Notes under the pieces: model-generated
Seen by the model: the letters and a program-made list of their open reading frames with translations, nothing else
Told to the model about the DNA's origin: nothing
Database searches by the model: none
Shown: piece by piece, positions 7,639-14,617 of the stretch
How positions within the stretch are numbered: the first letter of the stretch is position 1
How the letters are laid out: each line of letters begins with the position of its first letter
Assembly (NCBI GenBank): GCA_021371965.1
Contig: JAJFVE010000004.1
Location: forward strand, 1 to 64,000
Length of the DNA stretch: 64,000 nt
DNA from: Planctomycetaceae bacterium
GTDB taxonomy: Bacteria > Planctomycetota > Phycisphaerae > SM23-33
Direction of reading: 5' to 3'
Position numbers and translations under genes: made by a program

Positions 7639-9114
7639 TCATACTTGCCCGTTGGACTGTTCGACGATCCGCCCGATGATGGCCGTGGTACTCAGGCCCT
7701 CCACCTGCTGGAGGGTGAGCACGCGGCCGCCGTAGCCCTCGACGATGTCCTGCCCGACAATGACGCTGGTCGTGCCGCCCTTGACCAGGATGTCGGGCTT
7801 GATCAGTTCCAGCAGGGTCTCGGGCGTGTCTTCGTCGAAGATCGTCACATAGTCGACGCACTCCAGCGAGCCGAGCATCTCGGCTCGCTCGGCGGCGGGG
7901 ATGATCGGGCGCGTGGGGCCTTTGAGGCGCTGCACGCTCTCGTCGGAATTAATCGCCACCACGAGGCAGGTGCCCATGGTGCGGGCCTGCGAGAGATACC
8001 GCACGTGTCCCATGTGCAGCAGGTCGAAGCAGCCGTTGGTGAAGACGATGGCGTGGCCGCCCTGACGCAGGCGGGCCAGTTCGTGCAGGAGGCTGCGCCG
8101 GGCCAGCACCTTGCTGCCGCGCAGGCCGATCATCCTGTGCAGCTCGGACAGCACCTCGTCGCGCGTGATGGGCACCACGCCGAAACGTTCGACTTCCAGG
8201 CCGCCGGCGACGTTGGCCAGCTCGACGGCGTCTTCGAGATTGCAGCGGTTGGCGATGGCCACCGAGAGCATGGCCAGCACTTCATCGCCGGCGCCGGTGA
8301 CGTCGTAGACGCTGCGGGGTTTGGTGGCGATTCGCCGGGCGACGCCCTCGCGGGTGTAGAGGAAGGCGCCTTCGCGATCGAGGGTGATGACGACGGCCTG
8401 GGCCTCGGCCTCGCGGACGATCTCGCGCGCGGCCCGGGCCATCGATTCTTCGTCGGTGATCGTCACGCCGCTGGCCAGTTCCGCCTCGTAGCGGTTGGGC
8501 GTCAGCAGCGTGGCGCCGAGGTAGCGGCGGTAGCTTCGGATGCGGGCGGGGTCGACGATGATGTCCGCCCCGGCCTTGCGGGCGACGTTGATGAACTCCG
8601 GGGCCGTCGTGTCGGTGAGCACGCCCTTGTCGTAGTCCTGGAGGGCGACGATCTTGCAGCCCTGCACCACGCCGCGCAGCGCCGCCACCAGGCGGCTGCC
8701 GACCTCGGCGGGCAGTTCGCCGGTCTGCTCCTCGTCGACGCGCAGCATCTGCTGGGCGTGGCGGTGCTGGGCCAGCCCGACGAAGCGGCACTTGACGGTG
8801 GTGCAGCGGTCGTAGAGCCGCATGAGCGACATGGTGTCGGCTTCGCCCAGCAGGCCGACGAGTTCCTCGCCCTGGGCGTCTTTGCCGATGACGCCGACGC
8901 AACAGACCTTGGCGTCGAGGGCGAGCATGGCCGCGGCGACGCTGGCGGCCCCGCCGGGATGCACCTCGCGCCGCCCGACGTTGAGGACGGGCACCGGGGC
9001 TTCGGGGCTGAGGCGGTCGACGTTGCCGTAGATGTAGCGGTCGAGCATGAAGTCGCCGACGAGGGCGACGCGCGGTCCGCCAAAGCGCTCGAGAATCGAC
9101 ACGAGTCTGTCCAT
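7639..9114 (-). CDS. hldE: Bifunctional heptose 7-phosphate kinase / heptose 1-phosphate adenylyltransferase
   Basis: Makes heptose 1,7-bisphosphate and later ADP-heptose, the inner-core LPS sugar donor. 491 residues. Residues 1 to about 325 are a PfkB/ribokinase domain (GGAASVA substrate loop; DVTGAGDEV with the catalytic Asp). Residues about 345-491 are a cytidylyltransferase-like domain with FTNGCFDLLHMGH (HxGH) and a KGPTRP loop. This is the classic HldE fusion. Start at 9114: no Shine-Dalgarno is visible, but the promoter TTGCCA-17-TAGAAT ends 7 nt before the ATG, so a leaderless mRNA is predicted. With gmhB it supplies two of the three enzymes; gmhA is not in the window. Confidence 0.96.
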   Translation of the reverse strand: MDRLVSILERFGGPRVALVGDFMLDRYIYGNVDRLSPEAPVPVLNVGRREVHPGGAASVAAAMLALDAKVCCVGVIGKDAQGEELVGLLGEADTMSLMRLYDRCTTVKCRFVGLAQHRHAQQMLRVDEEQTGELPAEVGSRLVAALRGVVQGCKIVALQDYDKGVLTDTTAPEFINVARKAGADIIVDPARIRSYRRYLGATLLTPNRYEAELASGVTITDEESMARAAREIVREAEAQAVVITLDREGAFLYTREGVARRIATKPRSVYDVTGAGDEVLAMLSVAIANRCNLEDAVELANVAGGLEVERFGVVPITRDEVLSELHRMIGLRGSKVLARRSLLHELARLRQGGHAIVFTNGCFDLLHMGHVRYLSQARTMGTCLVVAINSDESVQRLKGPTRPIIPAAERAEMLGSLECVDYVTIFDEDTPETLLELIKPDILVKGGTTSVIVGQDIVEGYGGRVLTLQQVEGLSTTAIIGRIVEQSNGQV

Positions 9115-9121
9115 GGACGTG

Positions 9122-9150
9122 ATTCTAATACCGCCGTGACGCCTTGGCAA
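9122..9150 (-). promoter_or_regulatory. hldE promoter, leaderless arrangement
   Basis: On the minus strand TTGCCA (9145-9150), 17-nt spacer, TAGAAT (9122-9127), then 7 nt to the ATG at 9114. Confidence 0.65.
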
Positions 9151-9267
9151 CATCGAGTCGCGGAACGTGGAAACCCGTCAGTAAACGGGAGAGTGAAAAG
9201 ACGCGGCGGAGACACGAAGCATTCTTCAAACCCGTTTCGCCGGCTTTGACGAATACTTGCCCGGAGT

Positions 9268-9283
9268 GTCGTGCCGGCACGAC
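9268..9283. repeat. 16-bp perfect palindrome GTCGTGCCGGCACGAC
   Basis: A perfect dyad without a loop between the RsbW-like gene and hldE, followed on the plus strand by T5. It may be an operator or a terminator for the minus-strand operon; no strand-appropriate T run supports termination. Confidence 0.45.
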
Positions 9284-9299
9284 TTTTTCCATGCGCGGT

Positions 9300-9707
9300 T
9301 CAATCGCAGCGATTGAGCTTCTTCATCACGACGCGGCGGCCGCGGCTGGCGTAGCGCACTTCGTCCATGTACGCCTGCATGAGCATGATGCCGCGTCCGG
9401 TGGGTTTTTCGAGATTTTCATCGGCGGTGGGGTCGGGCACGCGGGCGGGGTCGAAGCCCTGGCCCTGGTCGGTGATGGTGATCTGGATTTGCCTGGAGTC
9501 GCCGACAAAATCAACTTCAACATGCTTGGACGGGTCGTGGCGGTTGCCGTGATGGATCGCGTTGACCAGCCCCTCCTCCAGCGCCAGTCGGATGGCGAAA
9601 CTCAGGCGCTCGCTGTAGCCCAGTTGGGCGACGGCCTGCATGATGTTGCGCCCGATGTCTCTGGCGGCCTTAACGTCTGACGATATCGTCCAATGGTCCT
9701 TCAACAC
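9300..9707 (-). CDS. RsbW/SpoIIAB-like anti-sigma factor serine kinase
   Basis: 135 residues forming a single GHKL ATPase domain of the HATPase_c_2 type. It has the N-box (LEEGLVNAIHHGNRHD), G1 box (DQGQGFDP) and G2 box (GRGIMLM). Such proteins bind and inhibit a sigma factor or phosphorylate a partner STAS protein on Ser. The start is GTG at 9707 with GAGG five bases upstream. It lies 81 nt downstream of the STAS gene and in line with the serine/threonine kinase gene, so the three probably form one signalling unit. The cognate sigma factor is not in the window. Confidence 0.88.
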   Translation of the reverse strand: MLKDHWTISSDVKAARDIGRNIMQAVAQLGYSERLSFAIRLALEEGLVNAIHHGNRHDPSKHVEVDFVGDSRQIQITITDQGQGFDPARVPDPTADENLEKPTGRGIMLMQAYMDEVRYASRGRRVVMKKLNRCD

Positions 9708-9788
9708 CCATGCCTCGTCGCACAGGCTTGGGGCCTGTGTATGGGCTGAACCGGAACACCCTGCGCCGCCGATCGAGGCGGCGCCCGC

Positions 9789-10151
9789 TCATGATGCCAG
9801 CGAGTCGACGGCCTCCTGTCGCGAGGAGCAAATCTGGAATATCTCATTGAGCCGCGTGATGACGAAGATTTCGTAGATCGCAGGCTGAATATTGCACAGC
9901 CGCAGGTCGCCCTTGCGTTCGCGAATCCGCTTGTTGAGGGTGATCAGCACCCCCAGGGCGCTGCTGGACATGTGCGCCACGTTGGCGAAGTCCAGCACCA
10001 TGTGAGGCGTTCCTTGTCCCACCGCTAGGGCGCTGAGTTGCTCGCCGATCTGCATGATGTTGACCTCGTCAAGAATCTTGCGGTCTGTCAACACCACGAC
10101 CGTGACGTTGCCTTCCTTCGTTACGCTTAGCCGGGGGCTCACTTCCCGCAT
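9789..10151 (-). CDS. STAS-domain anti-anti-sigma factor (RsbV/SpoIIAA-like)
   Basis: 120 residues, one STAS domain. The phospho-acceptor region is HMSSSALGVL (about residues 55-64), where the conserved Ser is phosphorylated by the partner kinase in this family. AAGGAG precedes the ATG at 10151. It lies immediately upstream of the RsbW-like gene (9300-9707) and downstream of the membrane kinase gene. The unphosphorylated form would sequester the anti-sigma factor. Assignment to partner switching is by family and context. Confidence 0.88.
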   Translation of the reverse strand: MREVSPRLSVTKEGNVTVVVLTDRKILDEVNIMQIGEQLSALAVGQGTPHMVLDFANVAHMSSSALGVLITLNKRIRERKGDLRLCNIQPAIYEIFVITRLNEIFQICSSRQEAVDSLAS

Positions 10152-10202
10152 GACCTACTCCTTCGGGGCTGCATCGAATCGTATGCTTGGCCGTCCGTCA
10201 TG

Positions 10203-11438
10203 TCAACGCGCCGCCGACAGCGCCAGGATGATATTCACGATCAGGCTCACCGCCAGCGCCGCCAGGGCGATCACCAGGTACGCCAGCAGGTTGTTGGGGG
10301 CCTTGACCTCGATGGTGTTGGCCGCCTCGGCGTCGTCGCGCTGGTCCAGCGCGGTCAGCAGGTCGGCGTCGATCTGCTTTCGCGCCTGCAGCGGGGCCTC
10401 GCCGGCCGCGATGGCCTCGAGGTCCAGCAGCAGATCCGTCGTCGAGGCGTAGCGTCGCTTGCGGTCCTTGGCCATCATGACTTCCACGACCTCGCCAATG
10501 CCGGCCGAGAGGCCTGCATTGATGTGGTCGGGTGGAATCAGGTCCTCTTTGAGGTGCTTTTGCATGACGGCCAGGGGCGTGGCGGCCTCAAAGGGCACCT
10601 GCCCGGTCAGCAGATGATAGAGGGTGGCGCCGAGGGAATAGATGTCGGCGCGGAAGTCGATGTTGGTCTCGCCGCGAATCTGTTCGGGGCTGATGTAGTA
10701 AGGGGTTCCGAAGGCGCGGCCGGCCTCTTCGACGGCGATTTTCTCATCGGCGGCCTGGCGGGCCAGCCCCATGTCGGCCAGTTTGCACGTGCCGTCGGGG
10801 GTGACCATGATGTTCTTGGGCTTGACGTCGCGGTGGATGAGCCCCTGCTTGTGCGCGTGTTCGAGGGCGCGGGCGATCTGGATGATGACCTTAAGGGCCT
10901 CGGCCTCGGAGAAGACCTTGCCCGAGGCCAGTTCGTCCCAGAGCGTGTGCCCCTCGACGTACTCCATGACGAAGTAGTGAAATCCGGCGTTCTCGCCGAC
11001 GTCGAAGGCCTGAACGATGTTGGGGTGATTGAGTTTGGCGGCGGCTTTGCCCTCGCGGTAGAACCGCTCGACGTACTCGGCGTTTTCGGAAAGCTTGCGG
11101 GGCAGCACCTTGACGGCGACCATGCGGTCGAGGCTGAGCTGTTTGGCCCGGAAGACCGTAGCCATCGCGCCCGAGCCAAGCTTGTCGAGCAACTGGTAGC
11201 CGGGGATCTGCTGGTGGCGGCGATCTTCGATGCTCTGCTTGAGCCGGTCGATCTGTCGGCGCGTAACGATGCCCTGGTCGATGAGCACGTCGGCCAATGT
11301 CATGTTCTTATCGGTCGATCGCCGGCCCAGGCATTCCTGCAACTCCTCGGCCGTCGCCAGATTCCGCTCGACCACCAGCCGGCTCAGTTCGGTGTCCATC
11401 GAACCGTTCGACCGGCCCTTGTCGCCCTGCTGCGCCAT
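10203..11438 (-). CDS. Membrane-anchored serine/threonine protein kinase
   Basis: 411 residues. The N-terminal 75 residues hold two short repeats (VVERNLATAEELQECL and LIDQGIVTRRQIDRL) like those of MshEN/GspE N-domains. The Hanks-type kinase domain follows: LGSGAMATVFRA glycine loop, VAVKVL lysine, HRDVKPKN catalytic loop, DMG in place of DFG, GTPYYISPEQ activation segment. A single C-terminal membrane helix (about 385-405) ends almost at the last residue, so most of the protein is cytoplasmic. Start at 11438 is preferred; 11489 is also possible. Context suggests that it feeds the STAS/RsbW pair. Confidence 0.9.
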   Translation of the reverse strand: MAQQGDKGRSNGSMDTELSRLVVERNLATAEELQECLGRRSTDKNMTLADVLIDQGIVTRRQIDRLKQSIEDRRHQQIPGYQLLDKLGSGAMATVFRAKQLSLDRMVAVKVLPRKLSENAEYVERFYREGKAAAKLNHPNIVQAFDVGENAGFHYFVMEYVEGHTLWDELASGKVFSEAEALKVIIQIARALEHAHKQGLIHRDVKPKNIMVTPDGTCKLADMGLARQAADEKIAVEEAGRAFGTPYYISPEQIRGETNIDFRADIYSLGATLYHLLTGQVPFEAATPLAVMQKHLKEDLIPPDHINAGLSAGIGEVVEVMMAKDRKRRYASTTDLLLDLEAIAAGEAPLQARKQIDADLLTALDQRDDAEAANTIEVKAPNNLLAYLVIALAALAVSLIVNIILALSAAR

Positions 11439-11583
11439 AGTCACACTTTCCCGGACATGCTCAGGCCGGTCCTGCCATCCTGGCAACAACCGCCGGAGAC
11501 TCTGACTCTAAAAGAAGTACTTGGTATACGTGCTGCCCTGCCCCTCGTCAAGGCCGCTACCGTAATTCTTGCGCTGCTGTGCA

Positions 11584-12585
11584 TTATATCACTTCGTACA
11601 TCCACCGCGGTCCCAGATCGCCGGCGCCGCGCGCCGCGAGGAAGCGGCGCACGTCCCAGCACAGGTGGCACTTGCCGGCGTATCCGTGCCGCGGTTGGAA
11701 GCCCATCTCCATCGCATGCTGCGCCAGGCCCGCCGGGCCGCTGCGGCACAGCGTCCAGAGCACCGCTCGCTGGGGCAGGTCCTTCGCCAAAGCGTTCCAG
11801 ATGTCGCCGACGCTGCTTTGGCGGGTGATGACGCCCAGTTCGATCCCGGCGCACGTTCCAGGCATGATGCAGCCGCGGCCGTCCACGTGGACGCCCCGGC
11901 CTCGAAGCAGAACGTCGCCACAAACTTTATCGGCAAATTCCGAAAAATGCCTGAGCGGCAGATAATCGCCAATCTCGCGGGCCGCCCGGCCGTTGAAGCG
12001 GTCGCGCCCGCCGGCGGCGTAGCGGGCGAAGAGCTCGCCCCGCGCCGCGTCGCTCATGGCGTCGGTATCGAAGCCTTCATCGAGCCAGTCGCGCCATCGC
12101 ACCTGCACGCGGGCGGGGCCCAGCACCGTCTCGGCCACGCGCGCCGCCAGGCGGCATCGCTCGATGGGCACAAATTGCTGATGATACGGATCGGCCGAGA
12201 TCGCCAGCTTGCCCATGCCCGCCTCGTCCAGATCTCGCACGCGGGCGGCGACGAGCGATTCGTCGTCGGCCCAGAAGGCGTTGGTCTCGACCTTCTCCAG
12301 CGGGCCCAACCCCTCCTGCCGCGCGCGGCGGCACAGATCGATCAGCGCCGGCCAATCGGTGAACGGCTCGCCGCCGGTGAGGTGAATGCGGCAGCCGTGC
12401 GGCGAGGCGGCTATCAACTGCCGCCAGTATTCCAGCGCCGTTTCGACGCTCATTGCCTCGCCACGGCCTGGCGAGCAGCCCAGGTAGCACGACGCGCAGG
12501 CGGCGGTGCAGCGATAGGTCAATATCAGTCCTGCCGAGGACCAGTATTTGACGGGCATGGGTTGGCTGCGATCGCCGCGGGACAT
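11584..12585 (-). CDS. Radical SAM protein
   Basis: 333 residues. The radical SAM [4Fe-4S] motif is CTAACASC (CxxxxxxC variant within TYRCTAACASCYLGC, so CxxxCxxC is available), followed by the GGEP motif (LTGGEPFTDW). The C-terminal half has further Cys residues (DKVCGDVL, CIMPGTCAG, GKCHLCWD) that could ligate an auxiliary cluster as in SPASM-type proteins. Substrate unknown. The ATG at 12585 has a -10 TACAAT six bases upstream and no clear Shine-Dalgarno, so it appears leaderless. It is transcribed divergently from the cyclotransferase/amidoligase-like operon across only 52 nt, which suggests a shared process. Confidence 0.85.
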   Translation of the reverse strand: MSRGDRSQPMPVKYWSSAGLILTYRCTAACASCYLGCSPGRGEAMSVETALEYWRQLIAASPHGCRIHLTGGEPFTDWPALIDLCRRARQEGLGPLEKVETNAFWADDESLVAARVRDLDEAGMGKLAISADPYHQQFVPIERCRLAARVAETVLGPARVQVRWRDWLDEGFDTDAMSDAARGELFARYAAGGRDRFNGRAAREIGDYLPLRHFSEFADKVCGDVLLRGRGVHVDGRGCIMPGTCAGIELGVITRQSSVGDIWNALAKDLPQRAVLWTLCRSGPAGLAQHAMEMGFQPRHGYAGKCHLCWDVRRFLAARGAGDLGPRWMYEVI

Positions 12586-12591
12586 GGTTCC

Positions 12592-12621
12592 ATTGTAACG
12601 CTTTGCCGCGGCGTCTGTGAG
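12592..12621 (-). promoter_or_regulatory. Promoter of the radical SAM gene (leaderless arrangement)
   Basis: Minus strand: CTCACA (12616-12621), 18-nt spacer, TACAAT (12592-12597), then 6 nt to the ATG at 12585. It overlaps the divergent plus-strand promoter. Confidence 0.5.
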
Positions 12622-12631
12622 CGGATACAAT
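12603..12631 (+). promoter_or_regulatory. Promoter of the cyclotransferase-fusion operon (leaderless arrangement)
   Basis: TTGCCG (12603-12608), 17-nt spacer, TACAAT (12626-12631), then 6 nt to a GTG at 12638. Its -10 mirrors the TACAAT of the opposite-strand promoter. Confidence 0.6.
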
Positions 12632-12637
12632 GCCGCT

Positions 12638-14617
12638 GTGGCGAAGGCTACTTCATTCAATCTGTTCATTTACGGCACGCTGACCAACCCGTGGGTGTTT
12701 CGCGCCGTGCTGGGCAAGCATCTGACGACCGATGCGCAGGCCCTCCCTGCGGCCGACCGCGTGCTGGCCCGCGAAGCCGTCCTGACCGGGTATAAGAAGG
12801 TAAGCCCCGACCACACGTATCTCTACGCCGTGCCCGACCCGCATGGGCGCATCCAGGGCTACATCGTCGGCCCGCTGCCCCTGAGCGACCTCAAGGCCCT
12901 GCGCCGCTACGAGGGACGCAACTATCGCCGCAGGACCATGCCCGTCCAGACCGAGGCGGGCCGCGAGAAGGCCCTGGTCTTTATCGCCGACACAGAGAAG
13001 ATCAAGCTGGCTTTTGGATACGCCTTTGACGACCCGCTCAAACAGGAGGTCCTGCTGAGCCAGAAGATCGAAACCGCGCTGGCCGAAACGCAGCGCCGAT
13101 GGCTCAACACCGGCGAGACCATCACCGGCCGGGCGATCGCCGAGCTTCACGGCGCCACCATCCGCGACCTGGTGCGCCAGCACTTCGACGCCGGCGGCAT
13201 CAGCGACTACGCCATCCGCCACTCGCTGCAGGACCAGCCCCCGCGCGACTTTTCCGCCAACGTCCGCAAGAGCGAGGCTGCACAGGTCGCCCCGCATTAC
13301 CTCGCGATGGTCGTGCGGCAGGTCATCTTCAACGAGTTCGAGGATCTTATCCGCCGCGACTTCCGCTACGAGCTCGAACAGATTCATCCCGGCAGCGAGT
13401 TCTACGGTCGCACCGTGAGCATCCTGGCGGCCATGCGGATACTCAACCGCACCGGCAATACCATCAAGCTGCTCGTGCACGACTGCCTGGCCGGACACGA
13501 CATGGCGCGCAGCCGCCTGATCGACTACGTCAGTTGGGCGGTCTCGGCCGTCGACGCCGTGTTCGACCCTGGCGCCGTCGCGCCGCACATCAAGTTCATC
13601 GCCGACCACATGGGCGGCGGGTTCATTCCGCTGGGGTGCGAGCTGGAGTTTTCCAACACCGGCAACCGCGTTATCACCGACCCGCTGGGGCAGCACGCCG
13701 CCGACTCGCAGTACGACGGCTTCTTCTACTTCAGCGACTTCGCCCTGGACACGCTGACCTGGAAACTCGGCGGGCACGTCGACGACCATCGCGAGAAAGT
13801 GCCCGGCCGCCAACGCCGCGGATTCTTCGAAACCGCACTGGGCAACGTCTCGATCACTGAGAACCTCTCCCAGCCGCTGACGCACGACCCGTGGCTGCTC
13901 AACCAGCTGATCCAGGAGACGATGGATTTCTTCGCCGTCAAGCCCCACAGCCTGCACATCTCGCTGCAGCTTCGCCGCCAGCACCGCCCGGTGCGCGACC
14001 GCCTGCTGCCGCTGGAGGTCTTCAAATGCCTCTTCGCGCTGGTGGGCGACCTGGCCGCATCGCCCGACGGGCGCCTCCGCATCAGCCGCCTGGCCGACGG
14101 CGAGATCGTCGGCAAGGACCTCCCTCACGGCGCCGACAAGAGCACCACGCCGCACATGCTGTTTTCCGATATCTCGCGCCGCCGCAGCAGCCCCGGCGGC
14201 ACCGGCCGACACGATGGCGTCGCCACACCCGACGCCGGCGGACGCTACGTTCAGCAGTTCAAGTTCATGCGGCTGGCCCCGCGGTTCAACTACGAGACCA
14301 TCGCCCTGGCCCTCAAGGGCATCCAGATCACCTACTGCCCCGGCACGTTCCTGACGGCCGAGCAATACACCACCAGCCGCCGCCACCGCCGCATTCATGA
14401 CGAGCTGACGCAGTGGGCCCGCCAGCCCACGCCGCTGGCGGCCAGCGAGATAAACTTGTTCATCCAGGCCGTGCAGGAAGGCCTCATGACCGAAAAACGC
14501 GGCAAGCCCGCCCATACGACGGCGTACATCGCCTGGGCCTGCACGCGCCTGCGCGAGACGCTCAAGGAATTCAACGCCGCCGTGCAGCGCGCGGCCGTGC
14601 CGGTGCAAACCCTATGA
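12638..14617 (+). CDS. Gamma-glutamylcyclotransferase-like domain fused to an amidoligase-like domain
   Basis: 659 residues. The first 110 form a GGCT/AIG2-like fold: FIYGTL glycine-rich motif at about 10-15 and LRRYEGRNYRR carrying the family's catalytic Glu. The remaining 550 residues are not a family I can name with certainty. Short signatures (LGCELEFSN near 332, HSLHISL near 438, RLAPRFNYETIALALKG near the end) resemble the glutamate-cysteine ligase/amidoligase fold, where acidic and His residues bind Mg-ATP. GGCT and amidoligase genes are known to associate in peptide-bond-forming pathways. Start: GTG 12638 from the promoter position; GTG 12617 is the alternative. It overlaps the next gene by 4 nt. 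Confidence 0.75.
   Translation: MAKATSFNLFIYGTLTNPWVFRAVLGKHLTTDAQALPAADRVLAREAVLTGYKKVSPDHTYLYAVPDPHGRIQGYIVGPLPLSDLKALRRYEGRNYRRRTMPVQTEAGREKALVFIADTEKIKLAFGYAFDDPLKQEVLLSQKIETALAETQRRWLNTGETITGRAIAELHGATIRDLVRQHFDAGGISDYAIRHSLQDQPPRDFSANVRKSEAAQVAPHYLAMVVRQVIFNEFEDLIRRDFRYELEQIHPGSEFYGRTVSILAAMRILNRTGNTIKLLVHDCLAGHDMARSRLIDYVSWAVSAVDAVFDPGAVAPHIKFIADHMGGGFIPLGCELEFSNTGNRVITDPLGQHAADSQYDGFFYFSDFALDTLTWKLGGHVDDHREKVPGRQRRGFFETALGNVSITENLSQPLTHDPWLLNQLIQETMDFFAVKPHSLHISLQLRRQHRPVRDRLLPLEVFKCLFALVGDLAASPDGRLRISRLADGEIVGKDLPHGADKSTTPHMLFSDISRRRSSPGGTGRHDGVATPDAGGRYVQQFKFMRLAPRFNYETIALALKGIQITYCPGTFLTAEQYTTSRRHRRIHDELTQWARQPTPLAASEINLFIQAVQEGLMTEKRGKPAHTTAYIAWACTRLRETLKEFNAAVQRAAVPVQTL

Noticed and set aside
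6406..9249. 947-codon open frame on the plus strand
   Set aside because: It is the antisense shadow of gmhB and hldE, whose minus-strand products match known families along their full length. Long shadows are common in GC-rich DNA.
12653..14608. 651-codon frame opposite the cyclotransferase fusion
   Set aside because: Composition is Val/Ala/Gly/Arg-biased with no recognisable motif, while the plus strand has a GGCT motif and a good promoter.
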